From Reyranella sp. (lineage in GTDB: Bacteria; Pseudomonadota; Alphaproteobacteria; Reyranellales; Reyranellaceae), in NCBI GenBank assembly GCA_019750135.1, contig JAIEOV010000002.1:1-64000 (forward strand): a stretch of 64,000 nucleotides of DNA. Reading direction: 5' to 3'. The translations under genes and the position numbers were made by a program. Below the pieces are notes generated by a model, which searched no databases, had not been told where the DNA came from, and was given only the letters and a program-made list of their open reading frames with translations. Shown piece by piece: positions 51,912 through 61,499 of the stretch; within the stretch, counting starts at the first letter, position 1; the number at the start of each line of letters is the position of its first letter.

Positions 51912-52917
51912 CCTGAATCCTCGCTCCTGGCTCTACCCGACGCCGCGCGGCCTCTACTGCAAGCCGGGCGACTTCTACATCGATGCGGCAGCCGCCGTGC
52001 CGCGGGCGGTGATCACCCACGGCCATGGCGACCATGCCCGCCCCGGCCATCGCAACGCGCTCGCCACGCCGGAAACGCTCGCCATCATGCGCACCCGCTT
52101 CGAAGGCATGCCGGACACCAGCCAGCAACCCTTGAAGTATGGCGAAAGCGTGCGGATCGGCGAAGTGGATGTCGAACTGGCCCCCGCCGGACACATCCTG
52201 GGCTCGGCGCAAGCAGTGCTTGCATATAGGGGTCAACGCATTGTGGTGTCGGGCGATTTCAAGCGCCGGCCCGATCCGACCTGCCCGCCTTTCGAGCCGA
52301 TCCCCTGCGACGTCTTCATCACCGAGGCCACGTTTGCGCTGCCGGTTTTCCACCATCCCTCCGACATGGGCGAGATCGGCAAGCTCCTGCGCTCGGTCGC
52401 GACCTTCCCCGAACGCACGCATTTGGTGGGTGTATATGCCCTCGGCAAGTGCCAGCGCGTCATCAAGCTTTTACGCGCGGCAGGGTGGGACAAACGAATC
52501 TGGTTGCACGGCAGCCTGCTGGCCCTGTGCAAGCTATACCAGGAGCAAGGGGTCGATCTCGGCGACATCGCCCATGTCGGCGATGCCATCCTGGAGACCT
52601 TCCGCGGCGCCATCGTGCTCTGCCCGCCGTCGGCCATCGCCGACCGCTGGTCGCGACGCTTCGCTGATCCGGTTCCCGCGGTGTGCTCGGGCTGGATGAG
52701 CGTGCGGGCGCGCGCGCGCCAGAGCGGCGCCGAGCTGCCGCTGATCGTGTCGGACCACGCCGATTGGGGCGAGCTCTGCCAGACTTTGAAGGACGTCGGC
52801 GCGCCCAAGGTCTGGGTGACGCACGGCCGCGAGGAGGCCCTGGTCCACATGGCGCGCTCGATCGGTATCGATGCCGAGGCGCTGCATCTCGCCGGTCGCG
52901 AGGAGGAAGGGACCTGA
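51901..52917 (+). CDS. Ligase-associated MBL-fold exonuclease
   Basis: A 338-residue metallo-beta-lactamase/beta-CASP nuclease. The metal motif is ITHGHGDHARPGH near residue 40, with APAGHILGSAQ, VVSGDFKRR and SDHADWGEL supplying later ligands. It matches the ligase-associated DNA damage response exonuclease, expected to trim DNA ends for the neighbouring ligase. The stop overlaps the ligase start (TGATG). Confidence 0.93.
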   Translation: MTDTLNPRSWLYPTPRGLYCKPGDFYIDAAAAVPRAVITHGHGDHARPGHRNALATPETLAIMRTRFEGMPDTSQQPLKYGESVRIGEVDVELAPAGHILGSAQAVLAYRGQRIVVSGDFKRRPDPTCPPFEPIPCDVFITEATFALPVFHHPSDMGEIGKLLRSVATFPERTHLVGVYALGKCQRVIKLLRAAGWDKRIWLHGSLLALCKLYQEQGVDLGDIAHVGDAILETFRGAIVLCPPSAIADRWSRRFADPVPAVCSGWMSVRARARQSGAELPLIVSDHADWGELCQTLKDVGAPKVWVTHGREEALVHMARSIGIDAEALHLAGREEEGT

Positions 52918-54542
52918 TGCAGGCCTTCGCCGCCCTGCTCGATGCCCTGTCCTACCAGCCGGCACGCAACGCCAAGCTCCGGCTGATCGAGACGTATCTG
53001 CGCGAAACGCCCGATCCCGATCGCGGCTGGGCGCTGGCGGCGCTGACCAGCGGCCTTAACTTCCCCGCCGCCAAACCCGCGCTGCTGCGCGGCTTCGGCG
53101 AGGACAAGATCGGGCCGGAGCTGTTCCACCTGTCCTACGATTATGTCGGCGATCTCGCCGAGACGCTCTCCCTGATCTGGGAAACCGATCCCAGCGCCGG
53201 ACCGCCGCCGGCCCTGGGCGAGGTCGTCGACACCTTGCAGACCGCGACCAAGATGCAGACGCCGGCGATCCTCAAGCGCTGGCTCGATTCGCTGGACGCC
53301 ACCGGCCGCTGGGCGCTGCTGAAGCTCTTGACCGGCGCGTTGCGCGTCGGCGTGTCGGCCCGATTGGCCAAGCAGGCGGTCGCCAACATCGGCAACCAGC
53401 CGGTCGATGCCGTCGAGGAGATCTGGCACGGCCTCACGCCGCCCTACCGGCCACTGTTCGATTGGCTGCTGCACGAGGCGCCGCGGCCCAGCAGCAATGC
53501 CGGCGGCGCTTTCCTGCCGCCGATGCTGGCCAATCCCATCGAGCAGGCCGAGCTCGAAGCGCTCGATCCCACGCACTTCCGCGCTGAATGGAAATGGGAC
53601 GGCATCCGCGTGCAGGTCGCCTCCTCCGGTGGCGTGAAGCGGCTGTACAGCCGTGCCGGCGAGGACGTGTCGGCGGCGTTCCCCGACATCGTCGAGGCGA
53701 TCGACTTCGAGGGCGTGTTCGACGGCGAGCTCCTGGTGCGCCGCGACGAGGCGGTGGCGCCGTTCAACGACCTGCAGCAGCGGCTGAACCGCAAGGTCGT
53801 GACGCCCAAGATGCTGAAGGACCATCCGGCGCACGTGCGGCTCTACGACGTGCTGTGGCTCGAGGGCGAGGATTTGCGCGCGCTCTCCTTCGACCAGCGA
53901 CGCGCCCGGCTGGAAGCCTGGAACGCCGAGAAGCCGCGGGCGCGCTTCGACGTATCGCCGCTGGTGATCTTCACCGACTGGGCGCATCTCGCCACCCTGC
54001 GCGAATCAATGAAAAGCGACGGCATCGAAGGATTGATGCTGAAGCGCGGCGACAGCGCATATCTCGCCGGCCGGCCCAAAGGCCCGTGGTTCAAGTGGAA
54101 GCGCGATCCCATGCTGGTCGACTGCGTCCTGATGTATGCCCAGCGCGGCCACGGCAAGAGGAGCTCCTTCTATTCGGACTTCACCTTCGGCTGTTGGCGG
54201 GAGGCAGCGGGCAAGCGCGAGCTGGCGCCGGTCGGCAAGGCCTATTTTGGATTCACCGACGAGGAGCTGCGCTGGCTCGACAAGTGGGTCCGTGACCATA
54301 CGACCAACCGGTTCGGCCCGGTCCGCGAGGTAGCGCCCGAATTGGTGCTGGAGATCGCCTTCGACGGCATCGCCCGCTCGACCCGCCATAAATCCGGACT
54401 GGCCATGAGGTTTCCCCGGATCAACCGCATCCGGACCGACAAGCCGGCGGCCGAGGCCGACACAATAGATAATCTCCTCAAGCTCCTAGGCACGACGGGG
54501 GTCGAAAAACCCGACGAAAATGCCTATGTTACGGCACCATGA
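52917..54542 (+). CDS. ATP-dependent DNA ligase (ligase-associated repair cluster)
   Basis: A 541-residue ATP-dependent ligase. The N-terminal DNA-binding domain spans residues 1-200, the nucleotidyltransferase domain has the adenylated lysine in [12 protein letters not shown] near residue 227 plus [15 protein letters not shown] and WFKWKRD motifs, and an OB fold ends the protein. It seals nicks in the helicase/exonuclease repair set. The usual fourth gene of this cluster, the PdeM phosphoesterase, is not in the window. The stop overlaps the moaA start (ATGA). Confidence 0.93.
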   Translation: MQAFAALLDALSYQPARNAKLRLIETYLRETPDPDRGWALAALTSGLNFPAAKPALLRGFGEDKIGPELFHLSYDYVGDLAETLSLIWETDPSAGPPPALGEVVDTLQTATKMQTPAILKRWLDSLDATGRWALLKLLTGALRVGVSARLAKQAVANIGNQPVDAVEEIWHGLTPPYRPLFDWLLHEAPRPSSNAGGAFLPPMLANPIEQAELEALDPTHFRAEWKWDGIRVQVASSGGVKRLYSRAGEDVSAAFPDIVEAIDFEGVFDGELLVRRDEAVAPFNDLQQRLNRKVVTPKMLKDHPAHVRLYDVLWLEGEDLRALSFDQRRARLEAWNAEKPRARFDVSPLVIFTDWAHLATLRESMKSDGIEGLMLKRGDSAYLAGRPKGPWFKWKRDPMLVDCVLMYAQRGHGKRSSFYSDFTFGCWREAAGKRELAPVGKAYFGFTDEELRWLDKWVRDHTTNRFGPVREVAPELVLEIAFDGIARSTRHKSGLAMRFPRINRIRTDKPAAEADTIDNLLKLLGTTGVEKPDENAYVTAP

Positions 54543-55531
54543 TCGACCCGTTCGGCCGGCATATCACTTACCTGCGCGTCTCTGTGACGGACCGCTGCGA
54601 TTTCCGCTGCGTCTATTGCATGGCCGAGGACATGACGTTCCTGCCCAAGGCGGAGGTGCTATCGCTGGAGGAACTGGAGCGGCTGTGCTCGGCCTTCGTC
54701 CGCCGCGGCGTGAAGAAGCTGCGGCTGACCGGCGGCGAGCCGCTGGTGCGCAAGAACGTGATGTCGCTGATCAAGGGCCTGGGTCGCCATCTCGACAGCG
54801 GCGCGCTCGAGGAGCTGACGCTCACCACAAACGGCAGCCAGCTCGCCAAGTACGCCAAGGAGCTGGCGGCGGTCGGCGTCCGGCGCCTCAACGTGTCGAT
54901 CGACACGTTGGACAAGGACAAGTTCCGCGAACTGACCCGCTGGGGCGATCTCGACCAGGTGCTGCGCGGCCTCGATGCGGCGCAGGATGCCGGGCTGCAC
55001 ATCAAGATCAACGCGGTGGCGCTACGCGGCGTCAACGACATGGAATTCGACCGGCTGATCCGCTGGAGCCACGGCCGCGGCATGGATCTCACCCTGATCG
55101 AGGTCATGCCGATGGGCGAGATCGGCGATGCGGCGCGGCTCGACCAGTACCTGCCGCTGTCGCTGGCCCGCGCCAACATCGGCAAGCAGTTCACGCTGAC
55201 CGAGACCGACTATCGCACCGGCGGCCCGGCGCGTTACTTCAAGGTCGAGGAGACCGGCGGCCGGCTGGGCTTCATCACGCCGCTCACCCATAATTTCTGC
55301 GAAAGCTGCAATCGCGTGCGGCTGACCTGCACCGGCACGCTCTACATGTGCCTGGGCCAGGAGGACGCCGCCGATCTTCGGGCGCCGTTGCGGGCGTCGG
55401 AAAGCGACGAGATCCTCGACAAGGCGATCACCAACGCGATCGCGCGCAAGCCCAAGGGCCACGACTTCATCATCGACCGCCGCCACTCGGGCCCCGCCGT
55501 GCCGCGCCACATGAGCGTCACGGGAGGCTAA
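54539..55531 (+). CDS. moaA: GTP 3',8-cyclase MoaA, molybdenum cofactor biosynthesis
   Basis: A 330-residue radical-SAM enzyme for the first step of molybdopterin synthesis. The N-terminal cluster motif is CDFRCVYC near residue 20, the SAM contact is [12 protein letters not shown], and the C-terminal cluster uses [14 protein letters not shown]. The required GG end (VTGG) is present. It overlaps the ligase gene by four bases (ATGA), an odd functional pairing. The window's sulfite-oxidase-like enzyme needs this cofactor. It converges with the DMT transporter gene with a 4-base overlap. Confidence 0.95.
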   Translation: MIDPFGRHITYLRVSVTDRCDFRCVYCMAEDMTFLPKAEVLSLEELERLCSAFVRRGVKKLRLTGGEPLVRKNVMSLIKGLGRHLDSGALEELTLTTNGSQLAKYAKELAAVGVRRLNVSIDTLDKDKFRELTRWGDLDQVLRGLDAAQDAGLHIKINAVALRGVNDMEFDRLIRWSHGRGMDLTLIEVMPMGEIGDAARLDQYLPLSLARANIGKQFTLTETDYRTGGPARYFKVEETGGRLGFITPLTHNFCESCNRVRLTCTGTLYMCLGQEDAADLRAPLRASESDEILDKAITNAIARKPKGHDFIIDRRHSGPAVPRHMSVTGG

Positions 55532-56454
55532 GCCTCCGGCCCAGCCTTCGTATCCGCCGTCTTGATCTGCGCCCGCCGCACCGCCTCGCGGTGCGAGATG
55601 TACATGGCGCTCCCGAAGATCACCGCCGCGCCGACGAAGGTCCAGGCGTCGGGCGTCTGGAAGAACAGGAAGTAGCCCAAAAGCGTGTTCCAGATCAGCG
55701 ACAGGAAGCCGATCGGCTGCAGCAGCGTTATGTCGGCCAGCTGATAGCCGCGCTGCTGGCAGATGTGGCCGAGCGTGCCGCACAGGCCGGCAGCGAGGAA
55801 CCACAGCAGGTCGACCCAGTTCGGCGTCTGCCAGAACCAGATGGCGAATGGCGCGGCGCAGATGACGATCACGAGGTTCTGCCAGATCACGATGGTGTTG
55901 GCCGAATCGGTGCGGGCCAGCGCCTTGGAGATCAGGTTGGAGGCCGAGAAGATCGGCGTCGACACCAGGATGCAGATGACGCCGAGATGCAGCGCCGAGA
56001 AGCCCGGCCGGATGATGATCATGGCGCCGATGAAGCCGACGATGACGGCGAGCCAGCGCCTGAGCCGTACGTCCTCGCCCAGGAACAGCGCCGCGCCGAC
56101 AGTGACGAAGATCGGGCCAGTGAAGCCCAACGCCGTGATCTCCGCCAGGGTGGTGAGCGGCAGGGCCACGAACCACAGCATCATGCCGGCGGTGTGGATG
56201 GCGCCGCGCGAGATGTGCAGGCCCATCCGGTTGGTATGGAGAGAGCGGTAGGGCCCCAGCCGGATCACCAGCGGCAGCAGGAACATGGCGCCGAACAGGT
56301 AGCGCATGAACGCCATGACGTAGGGATTGAGATGCTGCGAGGGGATCAGCGTGAAGACGTTCAGGAGCGCGAACACCACCCCCGACATGCCGACCCACAG
56401 GATTCCGCGAAGATTGGGCGGCAGCGCCAACCAGCGAGCGACGAAAGAAGACAC
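55528..56454 (-). CDS. DMT family EamA transporter
   Basis: A 308-residue exporter with ten predicted transmembrane helices as two EamA repeats. Typical pieces are [19 protein letters not shown] and [22 protein letters not shown] in the first repeat, and [22 protein letters not shown] in the second. Such proteins export amino acids or metabolites; substrate unknown. Confidence 0.88.
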   Translation of the reverse strand: MSSFVARWLALPPNLRGILWVGMSGVVFALLNVFTLIPSQHLNPYVMAFMRYLFGAMFLLPLVIRLGPYRSLHTNRMGLHISRGAIHTAGMMLWFVALPLTTLAEITALGFTGPIFVTVGAALFLGEDVRLRRWLAVIVGFIGAMIIIRPGFSALHLGVICILVSTPIFSASNLISKALARTDSANTIVIWQNLVIVICAAPFAIWFWQTPNWVDLLWFLAAGLCGTLGHICQQRGYQLADITLLQPIGFLSLIWNTLLGYFLFFQTPDAWTFVGAAVIFGSAMYISHREAVRRAQIKTADTKAGPEA

Positions 56455-56516
56455 GCCGCGACTATGTCATGGCGTGTGAACCGTCGCACGCTTGCCGGTG
56501 TTTTTGTTCCGCGGCG

Positions 56517-57236
56517 CTACGCCTCGCCCACGGCCTCGCCGTCGGCCTGCACCGTCGGGACGACATAGGCGCCGTCGCGCAGGCCGGCGACGCGCTCGAC
56601 CAACTCCTCGAGGTAGGGATCGTGGATGTGCAGGGCGCGTGCGTGAGCCGCCGTGTTGGCGAGATAGTCGCGGCAGGCGCCGCGGCGGCCCTCGGCGAAA
56701 GCGATGTGATGCGCCGCCCGCTCGATCGGCAGGTCGCCGCAATACTGGCAGTGCGCCGTGTCGACGACGAAGGTGAGGGCGGTGACGGTGCGCCCGTCGC
56801 GCAACGTCGTCGCCACCCAGGAGGGCTGATAGATGCCGGCCAGCATCTCGCGATTCCACACCAGCCCGAGTTCGCTCTCGACCTGATGCGGCTCCAGCCG
56901 GTAGGCGATGCCCTCGCAGGCCCCGCCCTGCTCGAGCGCCAGCATCAGGCCGGGCAGTTCGGGCGTGCCGCGGCCCATCGGCATCCAGAAGCAGAAGGAA
57001 CGGCGCCAGCCGTCGACACGGCAGGGCTGCTGCTCGGCGAACTCGATGGCCGGATTCCACATCAGCGAACCATAGGCGAACACCCAGAGTTCCTCGCCGG
57101 GCTGGTGCCGCGCCATCGCCGTCTTGAAGCTCGCCGCGCGCTCGGCGGACGACAGGAAGAAGTGGTATCCGGCCTTGTGGGCGTCTGCGACGATCTGATC
57201 GACGTTCTCGGATGACAGGTCTTCGCGCTTCAGCAC
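56517..57236 (-). CDS. ChaC-type gamma-glutamylcyclotransferase (glutathione-specific)
   Basis: A 239-residue cyclotransferase that releases 5-oxoproline from glutathione. The substrate loop VFAYGSLMWNP near residue 55 is the ChaC signature, followed by GWRRSFCFWMPMGRGTP and GLVWNREMLAGIYQP. The start is a GTG at 57236, ten bases after the MaoC stop codon. It is the downstream gene of a two-gene unit. Confidence 0.87.
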   Translation of the reverse strand: MLKREDLSSENVDQIVADAHKAGYHFFLSSAERAASFKTAMARHQPGEELWVFAYGSLMWNPAIEFAEQQPCRVDGWRRSFCFWMPMGRGTPELPGLMLALEQGGACEGIAYRLEPHQVESELGLVWNREMLAGIYQPSWVATTLRDGRTVTALTFVVDTAHCQYCGDLPIERAAHHIAFAEGRRGACRDYLANTAAHARALHIHDPYLEELVERVAGLRDGAYVVPTVQADGEAVGEA

Positions 57237-57246
57237 GACCGGCCTC

Positions 57247-57714
57247 TCAGGCGCCGTACACGATGGACATGGTCTCCGCCACGCAGGCCGGACGCTCCTT
57301 GCCCTCGATCTCGATGGTGACCTGGTTGGTCAGCCGCACGCCGCCCTTGTCCATGGCATCGGCGGCAATGAGCTTGGCGCGGGCGCGGACCCGCGAGCCC
57401 GCCGGCACGGGACTGGTGAAGCGCACCTTGTTGCAGCCGTAGTTGATGCCGTTGCGCACGTTGTTGATGTGCGAAATCTGATGGTTGAGCATCGGGATCA
57501 GGGAGAGCGTGAGGAAGCCGTGGGCGATGGTCTTGCCGTCCGGCATGTCCTTCTTGGCCCGCTCGACATCGACGTGAATCCACTGATGATCACCCGTCGC
57601 CTCGGCAAACTGGTTGATCCTCTCCTGCGAAACCTCGACCCAGTCACTGACCCCAATTTCCTGGCCCACGTATTTGTGCATCTCGTTCGGGTGGGCGAAT
57701 TCCCTTTTTGCCAT
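57247..57714 (-). CDS. MaoC family (R)-specific enoyl-CoA hydratase
   Basis: A 155-residue hot-dog-fold hydratase. The catalytic pair is in FAEATGDHQWIHVDVERA (Asp and His), followed by GKTIAHGFLTLSLIPML. It hydrates enoyl-CoA in fatty acid or polyester metabolism; the NodN-like branch is closest. The ATG at 57714 follows TTAGGGAAA; a longer frame to 57828 runs into the intergenic region and is rejected. Confidence 0.88.
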   Translation of the reverse strand: MAKREFAHPNEMHKYVGQEIGVSDWVEVSQERINQFAEATGDHQWIHVDVERAKKDMPDGKTIAHGFLTLSLIPMLNHQISHINNVRNGINYGCNKVRFTSPVPAGSRVRARAKLIAADAMDKGGVRLTNQVTIEIEGKERPACVAETMSIVYGA

Positions 57715-57857
57715 TTTCCCTAACCTCGGCGATGTTTTTATTGCCTTGCCCCTGCAATATACCACGGAACCGTTCCCAAGCGGACAAATCTCCGATCGCG
57801 GAACACCCCCTGTCCGCATGGCGATCATAGTTCAGTGGTATGAGGCACCGCCCTCCA

Positions 57858-57897
57858 ATCGGGTGCCATTTGTAGCGATCGGGTCCCATTTGTATCG
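57858..57897. repeat. Tandem 20-base repeat upstream of the enoyl-CoA hydratase gene
   Basis: Two head-to-tail 20-base units (57858-57877 and 57878-57897) differ at only two positions. The common core is ATCGGGT-CCATTTGTA-CG. They end 56 bases before the hydratase start codon and lie in the divergent gap shared with the MaoC gene. Two near-identical sites two helical turns apart suit cooperative binding by a regulator. Confidence 0.85.
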
Positions 57898-57953
57898 TTG
57901 CGCCCTTTTGCCCATCATGCACTCCACAAGATTGCACATGAGGGAGCCCCGCG

Positions 57954-58778
57954 ATGGCATACGACACGGTTTTGTACGATGTGGCGGACCGTATCTGCAC
58001 CATTGCACTCAACCGTCCCGAGAAGTTGAATGCCTGGACACGCCAGATGCACATCGACCTCAAGGACGCCATGCACAGGGCCGGCGCCGATCCCGAGGTG
58101 CGGGCGATCATCTTGACAGGCGCCGGACGCGGCTTCTGCGCCGGCGCCGACATGGGCGGGCTGCAGGCTATCGGGGCGGGCGGCGGCGGCGCTGATCGCT
58201 CGACCAAGGCCGCAGAGGCACTGCAAGGTGGCAGCACGTTGCCCGAGTTCAAGATGGCCTACTCCTACTTCCCAGCCATCCCGAAATTCATCATCGCTGC
58301 CATCAATGGACCGGCCGCCGGCCTGGGCTTCGTCATCCCGCTCTATGCCGACCTTCGGTTCGCGGGGGAATCGGCGGTCTTCACCACGGCGTTCGCCCAG
58401 CGCGGCCTGATCGCCGAGCACGGCGTGAGCTGGCTGCTGCCGCGCCTGGTCGGCCTGCCGGCCGCCATGGACCTGCTCTGCTCGGCGCGCAAGTTCCGCG
58501 CTCCAGAAGCGCTGCAGCTCGGCCTGGTCAGCCGAGTTATCCCCGACGACAAGCTGATGGTCGAGACCCGGGCCTACGCCACCCTGCTCGCCAATACCGT
58601 CTCGCCGCGGTCGGTGGCGGTGATGAAGCGGCAGATCTGGGAGGCCGAGTTCCAGACCCTGGCCGAGGCCACCACCCAGGCCAATCACGAGATGGAGCTC
58701 TCCTTCCAGACCGCCGACTTCAAGGAGGGTGTCGCCCACTTCCTGGAGAAGCGCGCGGCCCGGTTCACCGGGAAATAG
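57954..58778 (+). CDS. Enoyl-CoA hydratase/isomerase (crotonase) family protein
   Basis: A 274-residue crotonase. The oxyanion-hole segments are GAGRGFCAGADMGG and NGPAAGLGFVIPLYADLRF; a candidate catalytic glutamate lies in RGLIAEHGVSWLLPRLVG. The first of the two classical glutamates is not present, so isomerase or hydrolase activity is as likely as hydration. It follows a pair of tandem repeats that may control it. Confidence 0.87.
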   Translation: MAYDTVLYDVADRICTIALNRPEKLNAWTRQMHIDLKDAMHRAGADPEVRAIILTGAGRGFCAGADMGGLQAIGAGGGGADRSTKAAEALQGGSTLPEFKMAYSYFPAIPKFIIAAINGPAAGLGFVIPLYADLRFAGESAVFTTAFAQRGLIAEHGVSWLLPRLVGLPAAMDLLCSARKFRAPEALQLGLVSRVIPDDKLMVETRAYATLLANTVSPRSVAVMKRQIWEAEFQTLAEATTQANHEMELSFQTADFKEGVAHFLEKRAARFTGK

Positions 58779-58781
58779 TTC

Positions 58782-59579
58782 TCACACCTTCTCGGTTTCG
58801 CTGGCCCTGGGCTGCCAGGTCATCAAGCGGCGTTCCACGGCGCCGACGGCGGCGTCGAGCGCCAGCGCGAAAGCCGTCAACACCAGGATGCCGGCGAACA
58901 CCGTGTTGATGTCGAAGGTGCCCTCGGCCTGCAGGATCAGGTAGCCGACGCCGCGCGAGGAGCCGAGATATTCGCCGACCACGGCGCCAACGAAGGCGAG
59001 GCCGACGGCGTTGTGCAGGCTCGCGAACACCCAGCTCATGGCCGACGGCAGGTAGATCGAGCGCAGGAGCTGGCGCTTGGAGGCGCCCAGCATGCGAGCA
59101 TTGGCGATCAGGTTGGGGCTGACCTCGCGGACACCCTGGTAGACGTTGAAGAACACCACGAAGAACACCAGCGTGACGCCCAGCGCCACCTTCGACCAGA
59201 TGCCGAGGCCGAACCACACCGCGAAGATCGGCGCCAGCACGACGCGCGGCATGGAGTTGAAGCCCTTGATGTAGGGATCCATCACCGCCGAGGCGGTCGG
59301 CGACAGGGCCAGCCACAAGCCGATCGCCAGGCCGAACGCCGAGCCGATGAAGAAGCCCAGCGCCGTCTCGAGCAGGGTGACGCCGAGATGGCCGAAGATC
59401 TCGCCGGTCGTGAACCACTCGTAGATGACCCAGAAGACCTTCTGCGGCTCCCCGAAGAAGAAGGCGGCCCGGTTGGCCTTGTCGAAATAGAACGGCGGGA
59501 TCAGGCCGGGCGCCGTCATGACGTACCAGAAGGCGACGATCAGACAGACGACCAGGATTTGCAGGGAACGCAGCCTCAC
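58782..59579 (-). CDS. NitT/TauT-type ABC transporter permease
   Basis: A 265-residue inner-membrane permease with six predicted helices of the nitrate/sulfonate/taurine family; the ATPase-contact loop is ANARMLGASKRQLLRSIYLPSAM. The start is a GTG one base after the ATPase stop codon. It forms an importer with the two genes upstream. Confidence 0.9.
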   Translation of the reverse strand: MRLRSLQILVVCLIVAFWYVMTAPGLIPPFYFDKANRAAFFFGEPQKVFWVIYEWFTTGEIFGHLGVTLLETALGFFIGSAFGLAIGLWLALSPTASAVMDPYIKGFNSMPRVVLAPIFAVWFGLGIWSKVALGVTLVFFVVFFNVYQGVREVSPNLIANARMLGASKRQLLRSIYLPSAMSWVFASLHNAVGLAFVGAVVGEYLGSSRGVGYLILQAEGTFDINTVFAGILVLTAFALALDAAVGAVERRLMTWQPRASETEKV

Positions 59580-59580
59580 G

Positions 59581-60402
59581 TCATGCCGCCTTCTGCGCCG
59601 CGTAGGCCTTCAGCACTTCTTCCTTCATGGCCGCCCAGATCTCGCGATGCAGCGCCAGGAAACCCGGCGTCATGCGGATCTCCGACACGTCGCGCGGCCG
59701 CGGCAGGTCGACCTTGAAGTCGCCGATCGGCCGGGTCGCCGGACCGGCCGACAGCACGACGACACGATCGGAGAGCGCGATCGCCTCCTCGAGGTCGTGG
59801 GTGATGAAGAGCACGGATTTCCTGTCCTCGGCCCACAGCGCCAGAAGCTCGTTCTCCATGAGCTGGCGCGTCTGCACGTCGAGCGCCGAGAAGGGCTCGT
59901 CCATCAGCAGGATGTCGGGACTCAGGATCAGGGTCTGGGCGAGCGCCAGGCGCTTGCGCATGCCGCCCGACATCTGGTGCGGATAGCGATCGCCGAAGCC
60001 CGCGAGGCCGACGCGGCGCAGCCACGCCTCGCCCTGCACGACCGCCTCGGCGCGCGACACGCCCCTGAACTCGAGGCCCGCGATCACATTGTCGATGCCG
60101 GTGCGCCACGGCATCAGCGCGTCGGCCTGGAACATGTAGCCGGCGCGCCTGTTGACGCCGTCGGCCGCGATCAGCGGCTGGCCGAACACCGAGACCGAGC
60201 CTTGGCTCGGCGCCAGCAGGCCGGCCGCGATGTTGAGCAAGGTGGACTTGCCGCAGCCGGTCGGCCCCACCACCGAGACGAACTCGCCCTCGGCGATGGT
60301 GAGCGAGGCGTTGGCCACCGCGGTGTAGGCGCCGCCGCCGTCGCGGGCGGCGAAGCGGCAGGTGATGTCCTTCAGCTCGAGCGCCGGAACGCTGCTGCTC
60401 AT
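59581..60402 (-). CDS. NitT/TauT-type ABC transporter ATP-binding protein
   Basis: A 273-residue ATPase. Walker A is GPTGCGKSTLL, the signature MSGGMRKRLALAQTL and Walker B ILLMDEPFSALD. The ATG overlaps the binding-protein stop codon (ATGA), so translation is coupled. In-frame extension upstream is only shadow sequence. Confidence 0.92.
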   Translation of the reverse strand: MSSSVPALELKDITCRFAARDGGGAYTAVANASLTIAEGEFVSVVGPTGCGKSTLLNIAAGLLAPSQGSVSVFGQPLIAADGVNRRAGYMFQADALMPWRTGIDNVIAGLEFRGVSRAEAVVQGEAWLRRVGLAGFGDRYPHQMSGGMRKRLALAQTLILSPDILLMDEPFSALDVQTRQLMENELLALWAEDRKSVLFITHDLEEAIALSDRVVVLSAGPATRPIGDFKVDLPRPRDVSEIRMTPGFLALHREIWAAMKEEVLKAYAAQKAA

Positions 60403-61436
60403 CAGCTGCGCTTGCCGGCGCGCGCCGCGAACTCGTTCGTCCAGGTGTCGGCGAGCTTGATGCTGGCGGGCTTGATCGCGGGATCGCCCTCGGCCAGGAA
60501 CTTCAGGCAGTTCTCGGGACCGCCCGCCGGCATCTGGCCGTCCGGCGAGATCGTGTCGCGCACGGCGGCGAAGGCCTTTTCGTAGAGCGCGCGGTCGCCC
60601 AGCAGATAGGCTTCCGGCACGGCCTTGGCGACATCGGCGGGCGCCGCCGTCTGCAGCCACTGATCGGCACGCACGATCGCCGTCGCCAGCGCCTGCGCTG
60701 TGTTCGGCGTCTTCTTCAGGAGCTCGGGCTGGCCGTAGAGGCAGGCCGCCGGGAAGGCGCCGCCGAACAGTTCCTGATTGCCCTTCATGGTGCGCGTATC
60801 GACCATGATCTTGATCAGCTTCTTGTCCTCCAGGATGGTGACCGCCGGGTCCGACTGTGACACGCCGTCGACCTCGCCCTTCTCGATCGCCGCCACCACC
60901 GACGCGCCGGCGCCGACGCCGATCGCCACGATATCGGTCGGCTTCAGCCCTCCCTTGGCGGCCCAGTTGTTGACCAGCATGTGGGTCTGCGATCCGGGTG
61001 CGGTGACGCCGAACTTCATGCCCTTGATGTCCGCGGGTCCCTTGACCTTGGCGGCGACGTCATTGCGCAGGCCGATGGCGAGCTGCATGCCGCGGCCGAT
61101 CAAAGCGAAGCCGACGATATCCTGGCCGCGCTGCTGCATGCGGATGGTGTGCTCGTAGGCGCCGGCGACGACATCGGCGCTGCCGCCCATCAGGGCCTGC
61201 AGCGACTTGGCGCCGCCCTGGAAGTCGTTGATCTCGACGTCGAGGCCGGCCTCTTTGAAGAAGCCCTTGGTCTCGGCGATGGTGAGCGAGAGGTAGTACA
61301 GCGCCGACTTGCCGCCGACGGCCAGCACGACCTTGGTCTTCTCCGGCTTGCCCTGCGCGCGAGCGACGTAGGGCGCAGCCACCAACGCCGGGGTCGCGGC
61401 CAATATCGTCCGACGCCGCATGTGCAGCTTGGTCAT
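60402..61436 (-). CDS. NitT/TauT-type ABC transporter substrate-binding protein
   Basis: A 344-residue periplasmic protein. The N-terminus MTKLHMRRRTILAATPALVAAPYVARAQ is a twin-arginine-like signal peptide. The mature protein has the THI5/SsuA-like pattern KGFFKEAGLDVEINDFQGGAKSLQALMGGSADV. The ATG at 61436 follows AGGAGGAAACG. Flanking crotonase genes suggest an organic acid or sulfonate linked to CoA metabolism. Confidence 0.9.
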   Translation of the reverse strand: MTKLHMRRRTILAATPALVAAPYVARAQGKPEKTKVVLAVGGKSALYYLSLTIAETKGFFKEAGLDVEINDFQGGAKSLQALMGGSADVVAGAYEHTIRMQQRGQDIVGFALIGRGMQLAIGLRNDVAAKVKGPADIKGMKFGVTAPGSQTHMLVNNWAAKGGLKPTDIVAIGVGAGASVVAAIEKGEVDGVSQSDPAVTILEDKKLIKIMVDTRTMKGNQELFGGAFPAACLYGQPELLKKTPNTAQALATAIVRADQWLQTAAPADVAKAVPEAYLLGDRALYEKAFAAVRDTISPDGQMPAGGPENCLKFLAEGDPAIKPASIKLADTWTNEFAARAGKRS

Positions 61437-61499
61437 CGTTTCCTCCTGGATTGGATTTGTTGTCGGCGAGAGTGCCGCATGCCCTGTTGGGCGGCAACG

